Source of the DNA: Streptomyces sp. SLBN-118
GTDB taxonomy: Bacteria > Actinomycetota > Actinomycetes > Streptomycetales > Streptomycetaceae
Assembly: GCF_006715635.1 (NCBI RefSeq)
Contig: NZ_VFNP01000002.1
Coordinates: 1,240,001-1,304,000 of the forward strand
Direction: 5' to 3'
Length of the DNA: 64,000 nucleotides
The position numbers and the translations under genes were made by a program. Every line of letters starts with the position of its first letter. The stretch's first letter is position 1. The notes below the pieces were generated by a model. It had not been told where the DNA came from, made no database searches, and saw nothing but the letters and a program-made list of their open reading frames with translations. Shown here piece by piece: positions 47,337-55,843 of the stretch.

Positions 47337-47461
47337 GCGACGAGCGTAGCCCGCCCCCGCTCCGGGGTTTTCCCCGCGCCCGTGGATCCGGCGCCCCGCG
47401 CCGTATCGTCGGCCTCACCGTCCGAGTTCCCGTCGGGGACTCCCGAGCAGCGGAGGTCGCC

Positions 47462-48160
47462 GTGGGTATCGATACGGTGCTCGCCGCCGCGGTCGAGCCG
47501 GTCGTCGCCCGGTCCGGCGTGTCGTTGTCGGTCGGGGTGCTCGACTCGGGGAGCGGGCAGCGCGGGGTGTACGGCGGGGCCGCGCACGCCACCGCGAGCA
47601 TCGTCAAGGTCGACATCATGGCGGCTCTGCTGCTGGCGACGCAGGATGCGGGTCGTTCGCTCACGGCCCAGGAGAAGACGCAGGCAACCGCCATGATCCG
47701 GCTCAGCGACAACGCGGCGGCCACGGCGCTGTGGCAGACGATCGGCGGGGCGAGGGGGCTCGACGCGGCCAATGAGCGGCTCGGACTCGGCGAGACGGCG
47801 GGGAGGGCCGCCTGGGGGCTGACACAGACCACGGCCCGCGATCAACTCACCCTGCTTCAGGCCGTGTTCGGTAGAGACTCGGTGCTGAGCGAGGCATCCC
47901 GTCCGTATCTGCGGGCGCTGATGGAGCAGGTCTCGCCGGACCAGGCCTGGGGGGTGTCGGCGGCCGGGAGCGACTGGGCACTCAAGAACGGCTGGATGCC
48001 GCGGACCACCACCGGGCTGTGGGCCGTCAACAGCATCGGCCGGGTCCGGGTGGACGGCCGTGCCTGCCTGGTGGCGGTCCTGTCGGGCGGGCACGCGACG
48101 AAGGAGGCGGGCATCGCGCTCGTCGAGGCGGCGGCGCGGAGAGCGGTCAGTTCCCTCTGA
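47462..48160 (+). CDS. Class A beta-lactamase-like serine hydrolase without signal peptide
   Basis: This 232-residue protein has the serine beta-lactamase/transpeptidase triad of motifs: SIVK (Ser46-Lys49), SDN (82-84) and KNG (175-177, in place of KTG). The class A Glu166-type motif is not evident. The GTG start with GGAGG upstream leaves no room for a signal peptide, so it seems cytoplasmic, which is unusual for the family. It may be an esterase or an intracellular muropeptide or beta-lactam hydrolase. Its end overlaps the convergent protease gene by 14 bases. Confidence 0.78.
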   Translation: MGIDTVLAAAVEPVVARSGVSLSVGVLDSGSGQRGVYGGAAHATASIVKVDIMAALLLATQDAGRSLTAQEKTQATAMIRLSDNAAATALWQTIGGARGLDAANERLGLGETAGRAAWGLTQTTARDQLTLLQAVFGRDSVLSEASRPYLRALMEQVSPDQAWGVSAAGSDWALKNGWMPRTTTGLWAVNSIGRVRVDGRACLVAVLSGGHATKEAGIALVEAAARRAVSSL

Positions 48161-49313
48161 CCGGGCCGCCGCGCCAGAGGACGGCCGCGCCCAGCAGCAC
48201 CAACACGCCCATGCCGCCCGCGAGCGGGGCGAGCCAGCCGGCCGGTTCCGAGTCCTTGTCGGCGCGGGCGGGACCCGGGCCGAAGTACTGCTTGCCGTAA
48301 CCGGCCGATGCCGCCTTCAGGTCCGCGGGGTGCAGCTTCGCGCCCGCCTTGATCGCGGCGGCCGGGTCGACGCTGCCGTAGCCCTTGGAGTCGTCGCGTC
48401 CCGCCTTGGGACCGTTGCGGGCGGTGTCAGCGAGGAGCTTTTTGATCTGGGCCGGGGTGAGACCGGGATGGGCCGAGCGCACCAGGGCGACCGCGCCGGA
48501 GACGAAGGCGGACGCGGCGCTGGTGCCCCAGCCCTGGTAGTAGTTCCGGTCGGGGTCGGCGATGACGATGTCGACACCGGGGGCGCTGACGGTGGCGTAC
48601 CAGCGGCGGGTGGAGAAGGCGGCATGCGTGCCGAAGCGGTCGACGGCCGTCACGGCGATCACTCCGGGGTAGGCGGCGGGGTAGGAGATGTGGTCGCCCT
48701 TCTCACCGCCGTTGCCGGCGGAGGCGACAACGACGCAGCCCTTGGCGAGCGCGTACTGAACGGCGGCGTCCTCACCGGCCTCCGGGTGCGCGGACTCGCT
48801 GTCGTCGCCGAGCGAGAGGTTGATGACGTCCGCGCCGTGATCGGCTGCCCAGCGGATGCCCTGGGCGAGGGCGGTGCCGCGGGTTTTGCGGGCCTTCTCG
48901 CGGGCCTTGTCGGTGCCTTCGAGGATGACGCGGACGGGGAGGATCTTGGCTTCCGGGGCAATGCCGATGACGCCGTCCTCGTCGCCGGGACCGTGGCCGT
49001 GGGCGGCGATGATGCCCGCCATCGCGGTGCCGTGGCGGGCCCAGGCGCGCTCTCCCTGCCCGGCGCCGAAGCCGATGAAGTCCTTGCCGGGCAGGACCGA
49101 GCCCGACAGGTCCGGGTGGCTGTCGTCGACACCCGTGTCGAGGACCGCGACGGTGATGCCCTTGCCCTTGGTGGTGTCCCAGGCCCGGTCGGTGTGCAGG
49201 GCGTCGAGGCCCCACTGCTGGTCCCGGATTCCGTCCGCGTGCGCGGGCGTCGCCGGGAGCAGTGCGAGGACGGCGGCGGCGAGGGGCGCGGCGATGCGGC
49301 GGCGGGGGTTCAT
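48147..49313 (-). CDS. Mycosin-like membrane-anchored subtilase (S8)
   Basis: This 388-residue serine protease has a signal peptide (1-26, ending AHADG), a catalytic domain with Asp59 (VLDTGVDDSHPDL), His94 (ARHGTAMAGI), Asn201 (oxyanion) and Ser265 (GWGTSAASAF), and a C-terminal membrane anchor (LAPLAGGMGVLVLLGAAVLW). This architecture is that of mycosins linked to type VII secretion. No other ESX genes are in the window. The ATG overlaps the stop of the upstream membrane-protein gene by four bases, so the two are coupled. Confidence 0.88.
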   Translation of the reverse strand: MNPRRRIAAPLAAAVLALLPATPAHADGIRDQQWGLDALHTDRAWDTTKGKGITVAVLDTGVDDSHPDLSGSVLPGKDFIGFGAGQGERAWARHGTAMAGIIAAHGHGPGDEDGVIGIAPEAKILPVRVILEGTDKAREKARKTRGTALAQGIRWAADHGADVINLSLGDDSESAHPEAGEDAAVQYALAKGCVVVASAGNGGEKGDHISYPAAYPGVIAVTAVDRFGTHAAFSTRRWYATVSAPGVDIVIADPDRNYYQGWGTSAASAFVSGAVALVRSAHPGLTPAQIKKLLADTARNGPKAGRDDSKGYGSVDPAAAIKAGAKLHPADLKAASAGYGKQYFGPGPARADKDSEPAGWLAPLAGGMGVLVLLGAAVLWRGGPVRGN

Positions 49314-51031
49314 TCGGGCTTCTCCGTGGCCGTGCGGACGGACTTGCGCAGACCGCCCTCGATCCGGTCCGCGATGCCCAGCGCCTCATGGCCGAGGCCC
49401 GCCTGCGCGGGCGCGGACGTCGCGCCGTCCGCCTTGGCCTCGGCGGCGGGCTGCGGGTCGGTGACGGTGCGTCCGTCGGCGAAGCCGGACACGGCGTAGA
49501 CGACGACGGGCATCTCGGTCAGAACGGTGAGGGACCAGCTCGCGCGCTGCCGGTCGCCGAAGCCCGCGGCGACGGTGCCCTTGGCAGGGAGGGTGCGGGG
49601 CATCAGATCGGGGCGCTCGTCGAGACCCTGCGTGGTGAAACGGGAGTTCAGTGTGCCCATCGCTTCCGCGTCGGCCTCGGTGAAGATCATCCCGACTGTG
49701 GTGACACTGCTCGCCGTGGCATCGGTGTAGGTGGCGCGCAGTACCCGGACGCAACCGACCGGCTGAAGCGTCTTGAGCAGCAGCGGATCGAGTGCGGGCG
49801 CGCAGGGGCCGTCCGGCGCGACGGCGATCCGCGTCCAGATGCGGTCCGCGCCGCCGGGTCCTGCGCCCTCGCCCCTGAGGGTGCGGGGGAAGAGAGTGTC
49901 CACCGGGACGCTGTGCCACAGCGTCCGGGTTTCTGTGTATCCGGTGCGGGCGGTGGGGTCGGCACTCGAGTCGCCGGTCAGCCAACTGCCGGTGGCGGCG
50001 CCGCCGATCAGCCCGAGGCCGAGCACGACACAGGCGAGGGCGCCCAGAGTCCGCGCGGGGCGCCGGGTCCGTACGGGGCGGAGCCGGGTGGTCATCTCGG
50101 CCGGGGTCTCCGGCGGCACCCAGGAGTAGGCGGCGGGTCCCGGGTGCGGGGGGCGTGTGCCGGGTGCGGGAGGCGTGAGGTCGACGGAGCCGACGGGCCT
50201 GCGGCCTGCGGGGGCGACGGCGGGCCGGGGCGGGGCCTCGGGTGGCAGGGGCGCGGCGATGGGCCGCAGCCTTGTGGTGGTCTCGGCGGGTGCGACGGGC
50301 GGCTCCGCGCCGGTGTCCGGGCGCGCGGGCGGTACGTGGGGGCGGGGCGGTATGCCGGCCGGCGGCTGGGGCGCGTGGGCGCCCGGGCTCGGCTCGGGAC
50401 GCGTGGGTATCGCAGCCCGCGGTCGGTGTGCGGGCACGCCCGGCGACGGCGTGGCGACGGGTCCGGACCGGGGCGCACGCGGCGGCGCCTCGGAGCGCCC
50501 GGCGGCGGGCGGGCGGGCTCCGGTGGGGGGCGCGCTCGGCGAGGCGTCGGGCCCGACCGGGCGTCGGGAACCGTCGCCGTCGGGGCTACCGGCAGCGGGC
50601 GGCGTCGAAGACTCAGTCCGACGAGCCGCAGGCGCCGTCGAGGAAGCGGGGCGACCAGGCGCAGGCGAGGACGCGGGGCGACGCGGTCCATCGGCGGGCC
50701 CCGTAACCCCGTCGGCGTCGGGGCGGCGAACGGCGGGCACCGCTGCGGAGACAGGGCGACCCGCCGCAGGTGCCTGCGAAGGCGGGCGTCCGGCCGTGGA
50801 CCCCAGCGCGGACGCGGGGCGACCCGCCCCGGGCGGCGTCGCAGCCCCGGCGCGGTCGTCATCGCTCGGGTCGGGGGGCAGGAGCTTGGCGATACCCGAG
50901 ACACGGGGCTCCCTCGGGGCCGTATCCGGCGGGACCAGCGCATCCGTGATGCGGGACGCTCCGGGCGCCGTCTCCCCGTCGTCGGGCTGAGACGAGGCCG
51001 GGCCGGAAGGGCGCTGCGCCTCCGTGCTCAT
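49310..51031 (-). CDS. Single-pass membrane protein with proline-rich cytoplasmic half
   Basis: The 573-residue protein has a disordered Pro/Ala/Arg-rich part of about 330 residues (repeated GRPAS and PAAG words), one membrane helix (TLGALACVVLGLGLIGGAAT) and an extracellular domain of about 210 residues (YTETRTLWHSVPVDTLFPRT; two Cys in GPCAPALD and PVGCVRVLR). No known domain is recognised. Translational coupling to the mycosin-like protease suggests it is that protease's partner or substrate. Codon use is normal despite the low complexity. Confidence 0.72.
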   Translation of the reverse strand: MSTEAQRPSGPASSQPDDGETAPGASRITDALVPPDTAPREPRVSGIAKLLPPDPSDDDRAGAATPPGAGRPASALGSTAGRPPSQAPAAGRPVSAAVPAVRRPDADGVTGPADGPRRPASSPAPGRPASSTAPAARRTESSTPPAAGSPDGDGSRRPVGPDASPSAPPTGARPPAAGRSEAPPRAPRSGPVATPSPGVPAHRPRAAIPTRPEPSPGAHAPQPPAGIPPRPHVPPARPDTGAEPPVAPAETTTRLRPIAAPLPPEAPPRPAVAPAGRRPVGSVDLTPPAPGTRPPHPGPAAYSWVPPETPAEMTTRLRPVRTRRPARTLGALACVVLGLGLIGGAATGSWLTGDSSADPTARTGYTETRTLWHSVPVDTLFPRTLRGEGAGPGGADRIWTRIAVAPDGPCAPALDPLLLKTLQPVGCVRVLRATYTDATASSVTTVGMIFTEADAEAMGTLNSRFTTQGLDERPDLMPRTLPAKGTVAAGFGDRQRASWSLTVLTEMPVVVYAVSGFADGRTVTDPQPAAEAKADGATSAPAQAGLGHEALGIADRIEGGLRKSVRTATEKPE

Positions 51032-51215
51032 CCCGCCCCCTGTTCCTCGTCCACGTACACCAACGGATCGCCTCTCGGGGCAGGCCCGTTCGTCACAGCG
51101 TGTGCGTCACTCTACGGGCTCGAACGCACCCGGCGGCAACGAGACCAGGGGTCCGGGCGGATCTGCCCAGAACATCCCCCTACCCTGCGGTAATCCGGTC
51201 TGGCAAGCTCGGGCC

Positions 51216-52418
51216 ATGACACCCCCTGCCGCTGACCGGGCCCGCTACGACAGCGCCACCGCCCATCTCGACGCGCCGCTCGCGGTGGTCGATCTCGATG
51301 CGTTCGACGCCAACGCCGATGACCTGGTGCGCAGGGCGGGCGGCAAGCCGATCCGGCTGGCGAGCAAGTCCGTGCGCTGTCGGACCCTGCTGGAACGGGT
51401 CCTCGCCCGGGACGGATTCGCGGGGATCATGTCGTTCACGCTCGCCGAGTCACTGTGGCTGGCACGGGCCGGATTCAACGACGTACTGCTGGCCTATCCG
51501 TCCGCGGACCGGTCCGCTTTCGCCGAGCTCGCGGCTGATCCGAAGCTCGCCGCCGCCGTGACCGTGATGGTCGACGACGCGGCCCAGCTGGAACTGATCG
51601 ACCGCTCGCGCGGCGGCGGCAAGGAGGAGATCCGGGTCTGTCTGGAACTCGACACGGCGCTGCAGATGCTGGGCGGTCGCGTACGGATCGGGGCGCGCCG
51701 TTCGCCGTTGCGTGAGCCCGCCCAGCTGGCCGAGCTGGCGCGTTCGATCGCCCGCCGCCCGGGCTTCCGGCTGGTGGGGCTCATGGCGTACGAGGGGCAT
51801 GTCGCCGGTGTCGGCGACTCGCTCGCGGGCCGCCCGCTGCGCTCCCGGGCCATCAGGCTGATGCAGGCGGCGGCCCGCAGGGAGCTGGCGGAGCGGCGGG
51901 CGGCCGTGGTGCGGGCCGTGCGGGCGGTGACGCCTGACCTGGAGTTCGTGAACGGCGGCGGCACCGGCAGCGTCCAGCACACCGCGGCCGAGGACGCGGT
52001 GACGGAGATCGCCGCGGGCTCCGGGCTGTATGTCCCGAGGCTGTTCGACAACTACACGTCGTTCACGGGGCGTCCGGCCGCCCTGTTCGCGCTGCCCGTG
52101 GTACGCAGGCCGGGCGTGGGCGTGGTGACCGTGCTCGGCGGCGGGTATCCCGCGTCGGGTGCCGCGGGCGCGGACCGGCTGCCCGTGCCGTATCTCCCGG
52201 AAGGGCTGGTCTACGACCCGCAGGAGGGCCCGGGCGAGGTGCAGACCCCGCTTCTCGGCTCGCCCGCCGACGATCTGCTGATCGGCGACAAGGTGTGGTT
52301 CCGGCATGCCAAGGCCGGGGAGTTGTGCGAGCGCTTCGACACGCTGCACCTGATCGAGGGCGACCGGGTGACGGCGACGGCGCCCACCTACCGGGGCGAG
52401 GGGCGCACCTTCCTCTAG
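51216..52418 (+). CDS. PLP-dependent alanine-racemase-like / D-threonine-aldolase-like enzyme
   Basis: This 400-residue enzyme has an N-terminal PLP barrel: PLAVVDLDAFDANADDLVRR, then KPIRLASKSVRC with the probable PLP Lys. VGLMAYEGHVAGVGD and EFVNGGGTGSVQHTAAED are fold-type III features. The C-terminal part resembles the D-serine dehydratase-like domain (GDKVWFRHAKAGELCERFDT, where His and Cys may bind metal). The substrate is probably a D-amino acid or a beta-hydroxy D-amino acid. A short CAAGCT box precedes the ATG by six bases, so the mRNA may be leaderless. Confidence 0.82.
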   Translation: MTPPAADRARYDSATAHLDAPLAVVDLDAFDANADDLVRRAGGKPIRLASKSVRCRTLLERVLARDGFAGIMSFTLAESLWLARAGFNDVLLAYPSADRSAFAELAADPKLAAAVTVMVDDAAQLELIDRSRGGGKEEIRVCLELDTALQMLGGRVRIGARRSPLREPAQLAELARSIARRPGFRLVGLMAYEGHVAGVGDSLAGRPLRSRAIRLMQAAARRELAERRAAVVRAVRAVTPDLEFVNGGGTGSVQHTAAEDAVTEIAAGSGLYVPRLFDNYTSFTGRPAALFALPVVRRPGVGVVTVLGGGYPASGAAGADRLPVPYLPEGLVYDPQEGPGEVQTPLLGSPADDLLIGDKVWFRHAKAGELCERFDTLHLIEGDRVTATAPTYRGEGRTFL

Positions 52419-52701
52419 ACCTCCAGGACATGTTCCCCTTCATCCCGCAGGATGCCGGCTACAACGGAGCCAGATGCGGCGGAAGTTGTGCCGGTGAAGC
52501 CGGCCACCCCGTGCCCCGGTGAAGCGCACGGCTCAACTCGGCATGTTTGTCGAGCTGGGCCAGTAAACCAGAGCCACTTGGACAACTGCGTGACGAGATC
52601 AATGAGCACGGATCTCGCAGGCCCGCTCCGACGACTGGCCGACACCCACCGTCCGGACAACCACCCATCAGCCGTGTGAACAACGCTTCGGGGCAGTACA
52701 C

Positions 52702-53397
52702 CTAAGCCTGGACGGCGCCCAGCTGCCTCAGCAGACCGAGGTCGTCGATGTTCCACCAGCTCTCTGCGATCCTGCCGTTCTGGCAGCGGAAGGTCGCCTG
52801 CCCGGTTGCCGAGAACTCCCGGCCCGTGGGCTCCATACCCAAGAACGTGCCCACGTGACGGCCCTTGTAGGAGAACCGCGCGCTTACCAGGTCACCTTCC
52901 TCGATCAGGGACTCGATCGTGGTCACCGGTTCGAGCGCCGGAAGAATCTCCCGGTTCGCCGCCTTGGACTGCTCGAGTCCCAGGTCGTACGGCGGCATGG
53001 AGGAGGTGTGCTCCTGATAGTCGGGGGTGCACAGCGCGTCCTGGGCGTCGAAGTTCCTCTTGTTCGCCACTTCTTCGAAGAAGGCGCGGACCACGATCTT
53101 GTTCAGTTGCTCGTCCCGGAGAACTTCGAGGTCCGTGAACGTGGGCGCCTGGTCGCAGGCGGCCACCATCTCCTGGAAGATCCGATCCGTCTCCGGGAGC
53201 TGCGAGTTCTTCATCGCCTCTTCGTACGAGGGGAACTCGACTATCTCCACGACGTGGGTGGCGTCGGCACGGTCTCGCCCCACGATCGAGTGGGTGGCTG
53301 TCCGCTTGCCTTCAGTCGCTCGGATCCAGCTGTCCATCAGCCTGTTCAACTCATCGACCTTGCTGGTCTTGCAGTCGATGACCTGGACGAATGTCAT
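52702..53397 (-). CDS. Two-domain protein: ABM-like monooxygenase fold plus SnoaL-like cyclase fold
   Basis: The 231-residue protein has an N-terminal dimeric alpha/beta barrel region (about 1-90; MTFVQVIDCKTSKVDELNRL, THVVEIVEFPSYEEAMKNS). A SnoaL-like domain follows (about 98-228; NKIVVRAFFEEVANKRNFDA, TPDYQEHTSSMPPYDLG, GTFLGMEPTGREFSATG, GRIAESWWNIDDLGLLRQLG). SnoaL folds act as cyclases, hydrolases or scaffolds in natural-product pathways. AGGAGG lies before the ATG. The gene has visibly lower G/C at third positions than its neighbours and lies in a poorly conserved stretch, so recent transfer is plausible. The 283 bases downstream (52419-52701) hold no supported gene. Confidence 0.75.
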   Translation of the reverse strand: MTFVQVIDCKTSKVDELNRLMDSWIRATEGKRTATHSIVGRDRADATHVVEIVEFPSYEEAMKNSQLPETDRIFQEMVAACDQAPTFTDLEVLRDEQLNKIVVRAFFEEVANKRNFDAQDALCTPDYQEHTSSMPPYDLGLEQSKAANREILPALEPVTTIESLIEEGDLVSARFSYKGRHVGTFLGMEPTGREFSATGQATFRCQNGRIAESWWNIDDLGLLRQLGAVQA

Positions 53398-53689
53398 GAC
53401 GCCTCCTGGAGACGGAAGGTTATGGGGTACTTTCAGGCTATGCCCGAAACAGGTGGTTTGTCCCGATGGGCGCCCGTCTGCGCCTGCCCATTCACTGCGG
53501 GTTCGCAGCTGGCCGAGGGGGCCTGTTTCCAGAGGGTTTCCGCAGGTCAACGTCGGACAGCGGGCACCCAACAGCCCGCCCCGCCCTGCTCGCGGACGAG
53601 TAAACGCACGCCCGACTGCCGCCATGCCTCAGCGGGTCGCCGCTCGTACGAGTGCTCACGGAGTGTCCCCTCCGTGCCCCGATCGGGCG

Positions 53690-53979
53690 GCGAACCCCAA
53701 TCAGCCATGGATCTCCACAGGTCTTGGGCCAGCCCGCGTCTCCGCCGTCGGTGGCGGTACCCATCAGCGCCCATGTGCCCTGGTCGATGTACAGGCGGCC
53801 GGTGACGCCGTGCGCATCGGATCGTGTTGTCGCAGATCTTGAACGTCTGGAGTGAGTGGCCGTCAATGTCGCTCACGTAGTTGTAAGTCGTCGGCACTCG
53901 CGATACCGGCTCCGCCCAAGGTCAGAGCGATCGGTGCAAGTGCCACCGTAAGGGCGCGGGACGCACGTCTCCTGAGCAC
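53690..53979 (-). pseudogene. Frameshifted gene for a small secreted protein
   Basis: A GTG at 53979, with AAGGAG eight bases upstream, begins a perfect signal peptide (LRRRASRALTVALAPIALTL, then GGAGIASA), but the frame stops after 38 codons (53863). A second frame continues with YNYVSDIDGHSLQTFKICDN, and a third with DAHGVTGRLYIDQGTWALMG and TATDGGDAGWPKTCGDP. Together they read like one small exported Cys-containing protein broken by at least two frameshifts. The homologue is not known. Sequencing error is the main alternative. Between 53398 and 53690 I see nothing. Confidence 0.5.
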
Positions 53980-54062
53980 AACCGTGCTCCTTCCGCTCCC
54001 GATGCGGTTAGTTGACGGCAAAAAATCGAACTTCAGACGCGGGACACCAGGTCCTGTCGGCC

Positions 54063-55010
54063 CTAGCCCGGGCCGATGCTGCTGCCCACCCCGCCGCTCG
54101 TCGCATCGCCGATCGGCCGGATACCCGCGGCGATCTTGTCCATGTCCGCGAGCTTCGGCGCCTTGGGGCTCGCGTCGAAGGCGAAGCGGACGATCACCAT
54201 CGACTCGCTCCCCACCGACGAGGGGAAGACCAGCGACTGCACGTACCCGCCGGGCCCCGCTCCGGTGACGACCCGCCAGCGGACCACATAGCCGGCGCGC
54301 CCGGCTACCGCGACGGACTGGGACCTGAGCACGGTGTGGGACCTGATGCCGCCGTAGATGCGGGCTCCGACGGCGTCTTCCTCGTACGCCTTGTCCGCGG
54401 CCTTCGCGATGTCCTGCTCGGCCAGCGCCTGGGGCGAGTTCTTGTCCGTGCGCGTTGCGGTGATGGACGACACCCGGCCGCGCCGGCAGAGCGGCGAGCC
54501 GCCGGCCGGGCAGTCGTAGGTCTCGTCCGTGGCCATCGTCGCGCCCTCGTCGAGTGAACTGTCCGACTTCTCCCAGCCCTCGGGGACCGGAATGGTGATG
54601 CCGTTGAGCTGGTCGGTCAGCGTCCCGGAGTCGTCGGTCGCGGGCGGAGTCGCGGACTGGCTGTTCTTCGGGTCCGCCGTGGTCGCGGCAGGCTCCGAAA
54701 CGTCCGGCGCGGCAACGGGGTCCGAGGTGTCGTCGTTCCCGAGCAGCACCGCACCGACGGCGACAGCGCCCGCGAGGACGACGCCCGCGGCGGCCAGCGC
54801 CAGGGGCCGCCCCCTGCCGCCGCCTCCGGACGACGCCGGTGCCATCGGCACGGTCGGCGGTCCGAAGCCTGCCGGCGGGACCTGCGCCGGGACGGGGACC
54901 TGCGCCTGGACCGGGCGGGTGTGCGCGGTCCAGGCGGTCCCGTCCCACCAGCGTTCGGTGCCGGGCGTGTTCGGGTCCGGAAACCAGCCTGCCGGGGTCG
55001 TCATGCTCAT
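54063..55010 (-). CDS. DUF2510 membrane protein with extracellular domain
   Basis: This 315-residue protein starts with a DUF2510 module (PAGWFPDPNTPGTERWWDGT), a Pro-rich linker and one membrane helix (about 70-90; LALAAAGVVLAGAVAVGAVL). An extracellular part of about 220 residues follows (LNGITIPVPEGWEKSDSSLD; ETYDCPAGGSPLCRRGRVSS with a likely disulfide). DUF2510 proteins are common in actinobacteria, without a set role. The start at 55010 has AGGGTGG upstream; MTTPAGW at 55004 is an alternative. Confidence 0.8.
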   Translation of the reverse strand: MSMTTPAGWFPDPNTPGTERWWDGTAWTAHTRPVQAQVPVPAQVPPAGFGPPTVPMAPASSGGGGRGRPLALAAAGVVLAGAVAVGAVLLGNDDTSDPVAAPDVSEPAATTADPKNSQSATPPATDDSGTLTDQLNGITIPVPEGWEKSDSSLDEGATMATDETYDCPAGGSPLCRRGRVSSITATRTDKNSPQALAEQDIAKAADKAYEEDAVGARIYGGIRSHTVLRSQSVAVAGRAGYVVRWRVVTGAGPGGYVQSLVFPSSVGSESMVIVRFAFDASPKAPKLADMDKIAAGIRPIGDATSGGVGSSIGPG

Positions 55011-55051
55011 CCGGCCACCCTAGGGCGCCGGTTGGCCGGCTTCCACAGGCG

Positions 55052-55837
55052 TTATACGGGAGTGACGTACGCGCCCGCGATACCGCCGTCGACGAGGAAG
55101 TCCGTCGCGTTGATGAAGGAGGAGTCGTCGCTCGCGAGGAAGGCCACGGCGGCGGCGATCTCGTTCGCCTCGGCGAACCGTCCCGCCGGGATGTGCACCA
55201 GGCGGCGCGCGGCACGCTCCGGGTCCTTGGCGAACAGCTCCTGCAGCAGTGGGGTGTTGACGGGCCCCGGGCACAGGGCGTTGACCCGGATTCCCTCGCG
55301 GGCGAACTGCACACCGAGTTCGCGGGACATGGCGAGCACGCCGCCCTTGGAGGCGGTGTAGGAGATCTGGGAGGTGGCCGCGCCCATGACGGCTACGAAC
55401 GAGGCGGTGTTGATGATGGAGCCACGGCCCTGGCGCTGCATATAGGGGATGGCGGCCTTGCAGCACAGATAGACGGAGGTGAGGTTGACCTCCTGGACGC
55501 GCTTCCATGCCTCCAGGCCCGTGGTGAGGATGGAGTCGTCGTCGGGGGGCGAGATTCCGGCGTTGTTGAAGGCGATGTCGACGCTGCCGTAGGTGTCGAA
55601 CGCCGTCTTGAACAGGGCCTCGACCTGCTCGGGATCGGTGACGTCGACGCGTACGAACGTGCCGCCGACCTCGTCGGCCGCGGCCTTGCCCGCGCTCTCG
55701 TCGATGTCGCCGCAGACGACGTTCGCGCCCTCGGAGGCGAGACGGCGCGCGGTGGCCAGCCCGATGCCGCTGCCGGCGCCGGTGACGACGGCGGTACGGC
55801 CCACGAGGCGGCGGCAGATGGGGGTCTCAACGGTCAT
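55052..55837 (-). CDS. Short-chain dehydrogenase/reductase of the amine-catabolic cluster
   Basis: This 261-residue SDR has the NAD(P) motif TGAGSGIG, NNAG in AFNNAGISPP, the catalytic Ser region INTASFVAVMG and YTASK (Tyr-x-x-x-Lys). It starts six bases after the aldehyde dehydrogenase stop, in one operon with the GlnA4-like synthetase. It may oxidise the alcohol group of gamma-glutamyl-ethanolamide to the aldehyde before the aldehyde dehydrogenase acts; this assignment is an inference from context. Confidence 0.85.
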   Translation of the reverse strand: MTVETPICRRLVGRTAVVTGAGSGIGLATARRLASEGANVVCGDIDESAGKAAADEVGGTFVRVDVTDPEQVEALFKTAFDTYGSVDIAFNNAGISPPDDDSILTTGLEAWKRVQEVNLTSVYLCCKAAIPYMQRQGRGSIINTASFVAVMGAATSQISYTASKGGVLAMSRELGVQFAREGIRVNALCPGPVNTPLLQELFAKDPERAARRLVHIPAGRFAEANEIAAAVAFLASDDSSFINATDFLVDGGIAGAYVTPV

Positions 55838-55843
55838 GGTGGT

